From an uncultured Erysipelotrichaceae bacterium (GTDB taxonomy: Bacteria > Bacillota_I > Bacilli_A > Erysipelotrichales > Erysipelotrichaceae), in the NCBI GenBank assembly GCA_949744505.1, contig CATJXY010000050.1, positions 1-64,000 on the forward strand: a stretch of 64,000 bases of DNA. The letters are read 5' to 3'. A program made the position numbers and the translations under genes. Positions 43,158 to 51,799 of this stretch are shown piece by piece; within the stretch, counting starts at the first letter, position 1, and each line of letters opens with the position of its first letter. The notes beneath the pieces were generated by a model. It had not been told where the DNA came from. It was given only the letters and a program-made list of their open reading frames with translations, and did not search any database.

Positions 43158-44735
43158 ATGATTAAAATTACGCAATTAAAATGTCCTTTAGATACACCAA
43201 CGAGTGAATTGAATACTCTTGTTGCAAAGAAATTAAAAATAAGTATTCAAGAAATCCAAAGGTTAATTATATTAAAAGAGTCAATTGATGCCAGAAAAGA
43301 AAATTGTTTTTTTGTTTATTCAATTGCTTGTGAAATAAAAAATGAAGAAAAGATTTTAAGAAAAAAAATCGCGAATGTTTCTCGCTATATTCCACAAACT
43401 TATGAATTACCAACAGTAAATGCCACACAGTTTACTAATCGGCCTATCGTTGTCGGATTTGGTCCTTGTGGAATTTTTGCCGCATTGATTCTTGCCGAAG
43501 CCGGATTAAGCCCTTTAATTTTCGAACGCGGCTCTTCTATGGATAAACGTATTGAACAAGTAGAAGAGTTTTGGAAAACAGGGATATTGAATGAAGAATG
43601 TAATGTTCAATTTGGTGAAGGGGGTGCAGGAACTTTTTCAGATGGAAAACTGACCACACGAGTCAAAGATCCACGAATCATTAAAGTAAATGAAGAATTA
43701 ATCGAAGCCGGTGCTGATGAAGAAATTCGTTATAGTGCTTACCCCCATATTGGAACGGATCATCTGCGTAGAATTGTAAAGAACCTGCGTAGAAAAATCG
43801 AATTGCTTGGTGGTGAAATTATTTTTGATACTCCTGTAGAAGATTTTGTTATCAGTCATGATGAAATTATGGCTATAAAAGTTAAAGATCAACTCATCTA
43901 TAGCAATCATGTTATTTTAGCAATCGGCCATAGTGCTCAAGATACATTTATCACTTTGAACAATCGCCATGTCAATATGCAAGCAAAAAATTTTGCAGTA
44001 GGTGTCCGTGTAGAACATCATCAAACATTAATCAATAAAAGTCAGTATGGAGAATTTGCAGATCATCCTCGTTTAAAATCTGCCGAATATCACTTGAGTC
44101 ATACTTCGTCTAAAGGTCGTGGTGTTTATTCATTTTGTATGTGTCCAGGAGGCCTCGTTGTTCCAAGCAGTTCAGAAAAGAATCATCTTGTGATTAATGG
44201 TATGAGCTATAAAGCTAGAGATAAAGAAAATGCTAATAGTGCCATCCTAGTACAAGTAACAACTGATGACTTTGGTAATGGTGTTTTAGATGGACTGAAT
44301 TATCAAAGATCTTTAGAGAAAAAAGCTTACGAGTTAGGTGGTGGAAATTTCGTAGCACCTATTCAAACTGTTTCTGATTTTTTAGATCATCGTTGCTCAG
44401 ATCATTTAGGAAATATTAAGCCAACCTATTCATTAGGTACAAAATTTGTAGATTTACATACTTGTTTCAGCAAAGACATCTGTCTCAGTTTGGAAGAAGG
44501 ATTAAAAAACTTTGATAAAAAAATCCCCGGCTTTGCCAGCAAAGATGCAGTTATGACCGCAATTGAATCACGAAGCAGTTCTCCAATCCGTATCAATCGT
44601 AATGAGAATTGTCAAAGCACAAATGTTAAAGGATTGTTTCCTGCCGGAGAAGGTGCAGGATATGCCGGGGGAATCGTATCTAGTGCCATTGATGGAATTA
44701 GATGTGCAGAAGCATTAATTAAATCATTAAAGTAA
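43158..44735 (+). CDS. FAD-dependent dehydrogenase (COG2509 type)
   Basis: A 525-residue flavoprotein. A small N-terminal domain (about 1-85) precedes the FAD-binding Rossmann motif VVGFGPCGIFAALILAEAG. GEGGAGTFSDGKLTTRVKD and the C-terminal FPAGEGAGYAGGIVSSAIDG are typical of the COG2509 'uncharacterised FAD-dependent dehydrogenase' group. Substrate and partner are unknown. The ATG at 43158 is chosen for its GGTG spacing; GTG at 43149 is possible. Confidence 0.85.
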   Translation: MIKITQLKCPLDTPTSELNTLVAKKLKISIQEIQRLIILKESIDARKENCFFVYSIACEIKNEEKILRKKIANVSRYIPQTYELPTVNATQFTNRPIVVGFGPCGIFAALILAEAGLSPLIFERGSSMDKRIEQVEEFWKTGILNEECNVQFGEGGAGTFSDGKLTTRVKDPRIIKVNEELIEAGADEEIRYSAYPHIGTDHLRRIVKNLRRKIELLGGEIIFDTPVEDFVISHDEIMAIKVKDQLIYSNHVILAIGHSAQDTFITLNNRHVNMQAKNFAVGVRVEHHQTLINKSQYGEFADHPRLKSAEYHLSHTSSKGRGVYSFCMCPGGLVVPSSSEKNHLVINGMSYKARDKENANSAILVQVTTDDFGNGVLDGLNYQRSLEKKAYELGGGNFVAPIQTVSDFLDHRCSDHLGNIKPTYSLGTKFVDLHTCFSKDICLSLEEGLKNFDKKIPGFASKDAVMTAIESRSSSPIRINRNENCQSTNVKGLFPAGEGAGYAGGIVSSAIDGIRCAEALIKSLK

Positions 44736-44763
44736 AAAAGGAAGTTTCATCTTCCTTTTTCAT
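44735..44763. terminator. Bidirectional terminator
   Basis: Stem AAAAAGGAAG/CTTCCTTTTT (10 bp, 6-nt loop) between convergent genes, with U-rich ends on both strands. Confidence 0.88.
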
Positions 44764-44808
44764 TTTGATATACTATTTATCAAAAAGATAAATAAACCAA
44801 TCTTTAAT

Positions 44809-47235
44809 CTATGGCTCTCGAATTATCCATAATGCAGGACGAACTGCTCGAAAAGCATATCTAAAACTTTCTCCCCAATAATCGATTTGACCATCTTTAT
44901 CAACATCTATTGCATATTCTTGATCATAACCAGGTGTTCGTAACCACCAATCACAATATAAATCGTCACTTATCCTCAATTCATTACAATATGGGGTAGC
45001 TTTACATTTTCTTGATGAAATTGAATCAAAATATTGTCGCACTTCTGTTTCGCTGAGCAAAAATATTTTATCATAAGTTGCATTACCCGGATCAGTCTCA
45101 TATTTTGGATTTTTATCATTATAAACTAATGTTAATGCTATTTTTTTCTGTTCTTCTTCAGAAAATGCAGTATCCAAAAATGTTTTGTTTAACCATGTAC
45201 GAAGATTACACTGCTCCCATGTACTTTCTTTTAAAGCGTATTCTTTGTAATCCAGTGCATATTTACTAATAATTAACAATTTCCCATCTCGTTCATCTAA
45301 CACAATCCATTCAATATCTTCTTTATCAGCATATCGATAACCATCTTGCTCATAAGAACCAAAATAAATACACTCTCCTACTTTTGCAACCTTGAACTTT
45401 TCAATTTTATACTCTTCAAAAACTTGCTTTGCTTTTTCCGCACTATCGCGATAATTCCCTAAAGCGATAAGTTCTTCATATCCAGTCACAATATTATTTC
45501 CTTCACTTATCATAGCAACGGCTTTATTATATCTGTCATTCTTGATTATTTCATTCAATCCCAATGAAGATATAATCATTACTACTATAAATATCGTACA
45601 AATGAAAATGATTTTTTTCTTTCGTTTTAAAGCAACCTGTGCTTTTTCAGCTTTAAGTTGTTCTTCAATTTTTAATTCCTCAATACGGTTCTTACAAATA
45701 GTAATTCCATCCTCAGAATCTTTCCACTCTGAAATAGACGAGTAGATTTCAATTGCGCCTTCTAATGAAGCAATTGTATCCTTTTCTTGGTTTTCTATTG
45801 CCAATGAATAAAGTGCATCTTTTCGAATGATTTCAGCTTTTTCAAGACATTCTTTCATTTTTATATTTGCATCTTCAAAATCGTTGATACTTTTAAAGAT
45901 TTCAGCAAGTGTTTTAAAATCTTCTTCTGTGGTGGCAGATTGCATTTGCTTTGTAGCATCTTTATAAATTTTTATTTGACGAGTTTTTTCATTACGATCA
46001 TTAATATATTCTATATACCTATCTAATTTCTTTTTGAATTGTTCATCACCAAAACGAATTGCTTTAAGATAATTTTTTTTATTATCAAAAGGCCTATCTA
46101 GATTTTTTAAATCATCAATTTTTCGACATTTCATTTCTATCATTAATTTATAAAGATAGACCTGAGCATTTTCCGGATCTCGATCTAGTATCTTTTCACA
46201 ATATTCATTAGCCTCTTTCCACTCTTCATACTCTAAAAAGATTTCGATCCTCTTCATCAGTGCCTCCACTGATATATTACTGTCCTCTACTACTGTCGTT
46301 GATTGTACTACCTTGACTTCCTTACCTTCCTCTTTCTCTTCACTCGCTATCTTCTTGATCCCTCTTACCAAATCTTGCATGAATCCTAACTTGCTCATGT
46401 CTTGTGCTTGTAAATGCGAGAACTCCTCAGGCAAATCATATGGATCCATCTCACTATATGCAGGGATCAATACTTTCTTCTCCCCTTGCTTAATTAACTC
46501 TAAGTATCGGCTCCATTCATTCTTTACCCATACTGAATTTAAGTATTCTGCTTTTGTTCCGATGACGACCATTACTTTTGATGTATGCAATGCTGAAAAG
46601 ATACAGGATTCATAGTTCTCTCCTAACTTATTTTCTAAGCTGATCCGTGAGAAAAATACTTTATACCCTTCTTCTTTTAACTCATGATACAGCTCATTTG
46701 CCAAGACCGAATCTCTTGTCCTTTTTCCTTCTTTATCTGTCTCTTTATAACAGATAAACACATCATACGGTTCTTCTTTTTGCGATAAGCTCCATATCTG
46801 TCTTCTGATTTCTTCTATCTCTTTCCCTGATTCTTCATACAGCTCTTTGGATCTCTCATCTGCTTTTTCTATTGCCTTTTGATAATCATGATCTTCCAAG
46901 AGCGATTCTGCTTGCAATCGGTGGATTGTCGGTATCCTTCTTTTTGTATCCGGATCTTCTACATATTCTACTCCATATCGACATAAGACAAGTGACCAAT
47001 AGATTTCTGCATCTTCTGTATCTTCACTCAAGATCTGTTCATACAGATTCATGGCTCGATCATATTCATGATGTCTAAAAAAGTGATTCGCTCGATCAAG
47101 TAGATTTGTTTTTCTTTCATTATCATTTAATTTAGGAAGAGTTTGCTTTGTTCCGCAACTGTCACAAACTCCGATTGTTTCTCCTTCTTTGAATTCCAAT
47201 TTCCCACCACATATTTTGCATTTAAATGATGACAT
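44809..47235 (-). CDS. Zinc ribbon-TPR-TIR-TM-DUF6273 protein
   Basis: An 808-residue multidomain protein. Order: zinc ribbon (residues 6-28, CKIC...CDSC); a TPR-like helical segment (about 40-150); a TIR domain (about 157-290) with YDVFICYKETD at the first strand, SRISLENKLG, and WVKNEWSRY, whose Glu240 matches the catalytic glutamate of TIR NADases; more TPR-like helices (about 310-545); a basic stop followed by one membrane segment (about 567-585, IIFICTIFIVVMIISSLGL); and a DUF6273 domain (about 645-805, YFGSYEQDGYR...IEWIVLDERDGKLLIISKYALD, LRTWLN, FLLSETEV, WWLRTPG). Such combinations are known in gut Clostridia and relatives, but their role is unknown. GGGAG precedes the ATG at 47235. 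Confidence 0.85.
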   Translation of the reverse strand: MSSFKCKICGGKLEFKEGETIGVCDSCGTKQTLPKLNDNERKTNLLDRANHFFRHHEYDRAMNLYEQILSEDTEDAEIYWSLVLCRYGVEYVEDPDTKRRIPTIHRLQAESLLEDHDYQKAIEKADERSKELYEESGKEIEEIRRQIWSLSQKEEPYDVFICYKETDKEGKRTRDSVLANELYHELKEEGYKVFFSRISLENKLGENYESCIFSALHTSKVMVVIGTKAEYLNSVWVKNEWSRYLELIKQGEKKVLIPAYSEMDPYDLPEEFSHLQAQDMSKLGFMQDLVRGIKKIASEEKEEGKEVKVVQSTTVVEDSNISVEALMKRIEIFLEYEEWKEANEYCEKILDRDPENAQVYLYKLMIEMKCRKIDDLKNLDRPFDNKKNYLKAIRFGDEQFKKKLDRYIEYINDRNEKTRQIKIYKDATKQMQSATTEEDFKTLAEIFKSINDFEDANIKMKECLEKAEIIRKDALYSLAIENQEKDTIASLEGAIEIYSSISEWKDSEDGITICKNRIEELKIEEQLKAEKAQVALKRKKKIIFICTIFIVVMIISSLGLNEIIKNDRYNKAVAMISEGNNIVTGYEELIALGNYRDSAEKAKQVFEEYKIEKFKVAKVGECIYFGSYEQDGYRYADKEDIEWIVLDERDGKLLIISKYALDYKEYALKESTWEQCNLRTWLNKTFLDTAFSEEEQKKIALTLVYNDKNPKYETDPGNATYDKIFLLSETEVRQYFDSISSRKCKATPYCNELRISDDLYCDWWLRTPGYDQEYAIDVDKDGQIDYWGESFRYAFRAVRPALWIIREP

Positions 47236-47319
47236 TATTTCCACTCCCTTTTTGATACAAATTAAAAATCAAAAGATTCAGACTCATTAAAAAACATTAA
47301 ATTATTAAATAACTACATA

Positions 47320-47351
47320 GAGAGGACTCAATGAGAAAGCCCTCTCTTATT
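47320..47351. terminator. Hairpin between fusA-like and TIR genes
   Basis: AGAGAGG/CCTCTCT with a long loop. A T-run (TATTTTTT) follows only on the plus strand, so it would best stop plus-strand transcription; a minus-strand role after the GTPase gene is less certain. Confidence 0.45.
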
Positions 47352-47393
47352 TTTTAGCTATCAATTCTAATTATAAAACTATCTGTTAGACAA

Positions 47394-49463
47394 TTAGTCT
47401 TCTTCCTCTTCTTTCACAGCCTCTTTGATTACCTTATCAGCAACATGTCCCGGTGCTTGTTCATAACGATCAAATTCAATAATGAATTGACCTCTTCCCT
47501 GTGTCATTGAGCGAAGTTCAGTAGCATATTTCTGCATTTCAGCCATTGGAACTTCCGCAGAAATCTTTTGTTCATTCTCATGAAGATCCATGCCCATGAT
47601 AATACCACGTCGCTTATTGAAATCACCGATAATCGTTCCTGTATACTCTTCCGGAATCACTACTTCAACCTTTCCGATTGGCTCTAATAATACCGGAGAT
47701 GCTTTTGGCATTGCTGCTTTATAAGCTAAACGAGCAGCTGCTTTAAATGCGATTTCTTTAGAATCAACCGGATGGTATGATCCATCATAAAGTGTTGCTT
47801 TGACGCCAACAACTTTATATCCGGCCAATACACCTTTTTCCATGCATTCTCTTAATCCTGCTTCAACAGCCGGGAAGAAATTTCTTGGTACTGCACCACC
47901 GAATACATCTTCTTCAAAAATCATTTCTTCTGTTTCCGCCGGTTCAAATCTTACCCATACATCTCCAAACTGCCCGGCACCACCGGTTTGTTTTTTATGA
48001 CGTCCTTGTGCCTCAACAGTCTTTTTGATCGTTTCACGATACTGAACTTTCGGAACAGTTGTCGTAACTTCAACTTTATATTTTGCTTTCAACTTGTTCA
48101 AGGTAACATCGATATGTTGATCTCCCAATCCATAAAGAACGCTTTCTCTTGTTTCGGTATTTTTGATTAATTTTAATGTATAATCTTCTTCAAGGATTTT
48201 TTGTAGACCAAAACTCATCTTATCTTCGTCATTTTTACTCTTCGGCCAAATCGCAACACCTAACATTGGACGTGGATAAGCAATTTCTTCATAATGAACC
48301 GGTTTTACCTTAGTGGCTAAAGTATCATTGGTTTCTGTATATTGGAGTTTTACAATTGCACCAATATCTCCGGTAAACAGTTTTCCAACCGCTTCCTGAT
48401 ATTTTCCTTTAACGATATAAACTTGATTGATTTTTTCAGGTTTATCTTCACGAACATTAATTACCTGAGAATCAGAAGTCAACACCCCAGTCATAACTTT
48501 CAAATATGAAATCTTTCCGACAAATGGGTCAACGATGGTTTTAAACACTTGTGCTGAAAATTCTTCTTTTTCATTTGTCTCCAATAACACAGGCTCATTA
48601 TTCGCATCTAACGCTTCAACAACACCTTTTTCACCATAACTCGGGAAGTATTCCGTTATCAAGTCCATTAGACGCTCAACACCTGTTTGTTGTACTGCAC
48701 TTCCACAATATACAGGACGAATCTCACCATTTCTTACACCAATACGTAATCCTTTAGCCATTTCTTTTTCATCAAATGGTTCACCACTGAAATATTTCTC
48801 CATAAGTTCATCATCTGTCATTGCAATTGCTTCAGCTATTTGATCATAATACATCGCAACTTCATCTTTCATAGAATCAGGAACTTCTTTTGCAGTCGTA
48901 CGATCATTATAATACCATGCTTTATTACGTAAAATATTTACTGACCCCACTACTTTTCTACCTTCCATAATCGGTACTTCAAATGGAATTACAGATTTTC
49001 CGAATCGTTCATGAAGGCTTTCATAAGTTGACTGGAATACAGCGTTTTCATCATCCATTTTATTAATAAAGAAAATCGTCGGCATTTTTCTTTGTGTAAC
49101 AAGTTTCCATGCTTTTTCTGTTGTTGGCTGAATCCCTTCTTTTGCATCAACGACAATCAATGCATTATCTCCAACCGCAAATCCACTGACCATTTCTCCT
49201 TCAAAGTCAAGATATCCCGGAGTATCAATAAAATTAATTTTGCAATCTTTCCATTCTATCGGTTCAATTGCTGTATATACAGACATTCCACGTTTGATTT
49301 CTTCTGCATCGAAATCCAATGAACTATTTCCATCTACCGTTTTTCCCATTCGATCTGTAACTTTAGTAAAATAAAGCATAGATTCTACAACACTTGTTTT
49401 ACCTGCTTGGCTATGCCCTAACAATACGATATTTCTAACTTCACTTGCTAAATAGTCTCTCAT
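47394..49463 (-). CDS. EF-G-like translation factor GTPase (second EF-G family)
   Basis: A 689-residue protein with the five-domain layout of elongation factor G. It is not canonical EF-G: the P-loop is GHSQAGKTS instead of GHIDAGKTT, and the switch region differs. G3 DTPGYLDF and G4 INKMD are intact. Domain IV (GGAGQFGDVWVRFEP) and V are present. It belongs to the EF-G2-like group often kept beside fusA in Firmicutes and Thermus, whose function is unclear. It is 9 bp after an ankyrin-repeat gene and likely coexpressed. Confidence 0.9.
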   Translation of the reverse strand: MRDYLASEVRNIVLLGHSQAGKTSVVESMLYFTKVTDRMGKTVDGNSSLDFDAEEIKRGMSVYTAIEPIEWKDCKINFIDTPGYLDFEGEMVSGFAVGDNALIVVDAKEGIQPTTEKAWKLVTQRKMPTIFFINKMDDENAVFQSTYESLHERFGKSVIPFEVPIMEGRKVVGSVNILRNKAWYYNDRTTAKEVPDSMKDEVAMYYDQIAEAIAMTDDELMEKYFSGEPFDEKEMAKGLRIGVRNGEIRPVYCGSAVQQTGVERLMDLITEYFPSYGEKGVVEALDANNEPVLLETNEKEEFSAQVFKTIVDPFVGKISYLKVMTGVLTSDSQVINVREDKPEKINQVYIVKGKYQEAVGKLFTGDIGAIVKLQYTETNDTLATKVKPVHYEEIAYPRPMLGVAIWPKSKNDEDKMSFGLQKILEEDYTLKLIKNTETRESVLYGLGDQHIDVTLNKLKAKYKVEVTTTVPKVQYRETIKKTVEAQGRHKKQTGGAGQFGDVWVRFEPAETEEMIFEEDVFGGAVPRNFFPAVEAGLRECMEKGVLAGYKVVGVKATLYDGSYHPVDSKEIAFKAAARLAYKAAMPKASPVLLEPIGKVEVVIPEEYTGTIIGDFNKRRGIIMGMDLHENEQKISAEVPMAEMQKYATELRSMTQGRGQFIIEFDRYEQAPGHVADKVIKEAVKEEEED

Positions 49464-49472
49464 AATATCACC

Positions 49473-50141
49473 CTACTTCAAAAGGTCCTTCAAGCCTTCA
49501 AAATTATACTGAATTACATAATGGATTGCTTTATTAGCATTATTATCTAAAATTTCTTTATCAGCTCCATTTGAAAGAAGATATTCAATTAATTCTCTAT
49601 GACCGCTGTATGCAGCTCTCATCAGTGCTGTACACCCTTCATTATCTTGGGCATTGACATCCGCACCTGCTTCTACCAAAAGCTTTACCACATCAGCCTT
49701 ATAAGCATTAACTGCTTCCATTAAAGCCGTCCTTCCTTTGCTATCTTTCATATTCAAATCCACTTTATTTTGAATTAAATATTCTACTACGTCACTTTGT
49801 CCTAAAAATGCAGCTCTCATCAATGCTGTCCTACCATTATTATCTTTTGCATTTACATTTGAGTTTGCTTCGACAAGCATCTTAACAATCTCCAAATGTC
49901 CTTTTTTTGCAGCTCCCATTAGGGCTGTTTTATTATTGAAATCTCGTGCTCTAACATCTGCGCCATTATCCAACAAAAATTGAACAATTTCTTTATGTCC
50001 TCTTTTACTGGCTCTCATCAATGCTGTTCTTTCATCACCATTGGCAATATTTACATCTGCCCCTCGGTTTACAGCCGAACATACCTTTGCGAAATCTCCG
50101 GCTGCCGCTGCATCGAAAAATTCTTTGTTTGTCTGGTTCAT
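49473..50141 (-). CDS. Ankyrin-repeat protein
   Basis: A 222-residue soluble protein built almost wholly of about six ankyrin repeats, with TALMRA or TALMGA/TALMEA at the start of each helix pair and GADVN-type turns (AVNRGADVN, DNGADVRARD, EAGADVNAQD, SNGADKEI). No signal peptide or catalytic domain. It is presumably a protein-interaction scaffold. AAGGAGGAGG precedes the ATG. Upstream is a small-peptide gene with its own terminator; downstream is the EF-G-like GTPase, which might be a partner. Confidence 0.9.
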   Translation of the reverse strand: MNQTNKEFFDAAAAGDFAKVCSAVNRGADVNIANGDERTALMRASKRGHKEIVQFLLDNGADVRARDFNNKTALMGAAKKGHLEIVKMLVEANSNVNAKDNNGRTALMRAAFLGQSDVVEYLIQNKVDLNMKDSKGRTALMEAVNAYKADVVKLLVEAGADVNAQDNEGCTALMRAAYSGHRELIEYLLSNGADKEILDNNANKAIHYVIQYNFEGLKDLLK

Positions 50142-50173
50142 ATTTATGTCCTCCTCCTTGACAATATAATGTT

Positions 50174-50205
50174 GAAAAAAAGATGGCGCACATTCGCTCC
50201 ATCTT
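50174..50205 (-). terminator. Terminator of the small-peptide gene
   Basis: Minus strand stem AAGATGG/CCATCTT, with additional inner pairs, then seven T residues. It starts right at the stop codon of the 33-codon ORF. Confidence 0.88.
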
Positions 50206-50305
50206 AAAAATTCAACATATTTAACCCGAAAACGCAGTTCAAAGCTGGAACATCCCCACGAGATACCCCATTTTGGTTTGGGATTTGGATTACTCCTGCT
50301 TTCAT
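50204..50305 (-). CDS. Predicted 33-residue peptide gene, not recognised
   Basis: ATG at 50305 follows AAAGGAG with 8-nt spacing and the frame ends TAA at 50204. The product begins MKAGVIQIPN, continues with a polar middle (QNGVSRGDVP) and ends in a more hydrophobic part containing the only cysteine (NCVFGLNMLNF). There is no signal peptide and no membrane segment. A promoter, an operator-like inverted repeat and a terminator that starts at the stop codon frame it exactly, which is strong evidence for expression. No processing enzyme is adjacent. It could be a regulatory or signalling peptide, a RiPP precursor, or a leader; I cannot assign a function. Confidence 0.65.
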   Translation of the reverse strand: MKAGVIQIPNQNGVSRGDVPALNCVFGLNMLNF

Positions 50306-50321
50306 TATACTCACTCCTTTG

Positions 50322-50347
50322 GGTTAACTTATATTATAATTTTAACC
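50322..50347. promoter_or_regulatory. Operator-like inverted repeat at the small-peptide promoter
   Basis: GGTTAA and TTAACC arms separated by 14 bp, covering the -10 and the probable start site. Confidence 0.55.
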
Positions 50348-50366
50348 TAACTGAAGAAATTGACAA
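50339..50366 (-). promoter_or_regulatory. Promoter of the small-peptide gene
   Basis: Minus strand TTGTCA (50361-50366), 16 bp, TAAAAT (50339-50344). A perfect TATAAT at 50333-50338 is also present but badly spaced. Confidence 0.65.
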
Positions 50367-50412
50367 GTCCTTTTCGAAATAAAAAAGGAGAAAAGTCAAT
50401 TTTTTTTCGCCA

Positions 50413-50432
50413 AAATGAAAACGTTTTCATTT
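50413..50432. promoter_or_regulatory. Perfect cre-like palindrome
   Basis: AAATGAAAACGTTTTCATTT is a perfect 20-bp palindrome matching the CcpA cre consensus (WTGNAANCGNWNNCW). It lies 2 bp after the stop of the M15-like gene and about 47 bp upstream of the small-peptide -35. Confidence 0.7.
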
Positions 50433-50434
50433 AT

Positions 50435-51097
50435 TTATACAAGCGGAACAGTTTGAAAAATTTTCTCATATAATTTTATCCAAGTTTCTCGATCAGCTAT
50501 TCCATTTTCCTTCAACGCGTTTCTCCGTTGAAATTTTTTAATAGAGTTTTCTAATTCTTGATCAAAAACTCCGGTTATTTCATCAATTGGATATCCAATA
50601 AATTTCATAGCATCTTGTAAAACAGCCACATCCGTGAGTACCATTCCTTTTTTCACTTCAGAAAACGGAAGCAGATCTCCACTAGAAGGACGTGATTGAT
50701 GAATATGAATAAATCTTGATATCAAAGCAAGTTGACTAACAAAATCAAATAATTCCGAATTCTCAGCAGCTTTGGCAATATTATTCAAAGCGACAGGATT
50801 TAAAGAGATTCCGATATCTAATGCTGTTCCTAATTGATGATGCAAAAAACCATCTGCAACTCTTTCCCATGACCTTGAAAATCCGGAATGAATTGGGATT
50901 TTTCTTTTAAAATGTGATGCAAAGCATTCATAATCTTTCAAAAACTTTTTTGATGTCCATGCAAAATCATTACTTCTTCTTGTATTAAAATCTTGAACTG
51001 TCAGTTTTCTGTTCGTCGTATAAGGCATATCCATTGAATCTTCTAATTCAAAAGTTTCTGTTTTCTTTAATTCTTCATCAATTACAAGTAATTTCAT
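50435..51097 (-). CDS. M15-like peptidase with C-terminal peptidoglycan-binding domain
   Basis: A 220-residue protein. Residues about 25-145 look like an M15A (YcbK/DD-carboxypeptidase-like) fold: SGFSRSWERVADGFLHHQLG, with TALDIG giving the H-x6-D type metal pair, and the later FIHIHQSRPS. Residues about 155-215 are a PG_binding_1 domain (LQDAMKFIGYPIDEITGVFD...IKKFQRRNAL...GIADRETWIKL). No signal peptide is visible, which is odd for a wall-active enzyme. It is divergent from a second PG-binding protein at 51208. Confidence 0.72.
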   Translation of the reverse strand: MKLLVIDEELKKTETFELEDSMDMPYTTNRKLTVQDFNTRRSNDFAWTSKKFLKDYECFASHFKRKIPIHSGFSRSWERVADGFLHHQLGTALDIGISLNPVALNNIAKAAENSELFDFVSQLALISRFIHIHQSRPSSGDLLPFSEVKKGMVLTDVAVLQDAMKFIGYPIDEITGVFDQELENSIKKFQRRNALKENGIADRETWIKLYEKIFQTVPLV

Positions 51098-51122
51098 AAT
51101 TTACCTCCCACTTTATTCTATG

Positions 51123-51144
51123 AAAGAAACCTTAAATTCTTTCA
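51123..51144. repeat. Inverted repeat in the divergent intergenic region
   Basis: GAAAGAA and TTCTTTC separated by 8 bp between the two PG-binding genes; possible shared operator. Confidence 0.45.
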
Positions 51145-51207
51145 GGGCATCTACCCGATTCCAAAAATATTTCATCCATATACTACTCAAGTAAGGAGGG
51201 CTATATT

Positions 51208-51690
51208 ATGGCATATGTTATTAGAAGAGGATATACCGGAATTGCTGTGGCAAAATTACAAAATTATCTTAACAATCTTCGCTCTTTATATAGTTCTATC
51301 CCTGTTCTTTCTGAGGATGGAATATTTGGTGGTAGAACAGAGGAAGCAGTTCGTATTTTTCAACAGAATACCGGATTAACATCAGATGGTATCATCGGTA
51401 CTTTAACTTGGGATAAAATTCTATCCAAATACAAAACAATCAGTAAACCAACTCCAAGTTTTCCGTCAAGATATCAATCCCCATTAGAATATGGTTCAAG
51501 CGGACTTGATGTTCAGAAAATGCAAGGTTATTTAAATCAATTAACAGCTCCGACTACCCCTGTTAAAGTTGATGGCCAATATGGAGCAGCAACACACGCT
51601 AAAGTTGTTTATTATCAAAAATTAAATAATTTGATCCAAGATGGGCGAATCGGATCAAACACATGGGATAGCATTATTGAGAGTCTTTAA
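51208..51690 (+). CDS. Protein of two tandem peptidoglycan-binding domains
   Basis: A 160-residue protein consisting of two PG_binding_1 repeats (about 5-75 and 92-158): VAKLQNYLNNLRSLY...EDGIFGGRTEEAVRIFQQNTGLTSDGIIGTLTWDKI, and VQKMQGYLNQL...VDGQYGAATHAKVVYYQKLNNL...GRIGSNTWDSI, quoted in pieces. No signal peptide and no catalytic domain. AAGGAGG precedes the ATG; TATACT at 51179-51184 is a plausible -10. It may bind wall material if exported by another route, or serve a spore/lysis role. Confidence 0.8.
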   Translation: MAYVIRRGYTGIAVAKLQNYLNNLRSLYSSIPVLSEDGIFGGRTEEAVRIFQQNTGLTSDGIIGTLTWDKILSKYKTISKPTPSFPSRYQSPLEYGSSGLDVQKMQGYLNQLTAPTTPVKVDGQYGAATHAKVVYYQKLNNLIQDGRIGSNTWDSIIESL

Positions 51691-51736
51691 TAATCTTAAA
51701 TAGAAAACGGATTAAAACACTCTGAATTCATTTACC

Positions 51737-51781
51737 AAAAAAAGGTTGACTTCTACATTATATAGAAGTCAGCCTTTTTTA
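51737..51781. terminator. Strong bidirectional terminator
   Basis: A long stem (AAAAAAGGTTGACTTCTA with TAGAAGTCAGCCTTTTTT) between convergent genes, with U-tracts on both strands. Confidence 0.9.
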
Positions 51782-51799
51782 AGTACCATCCTTACTTAA

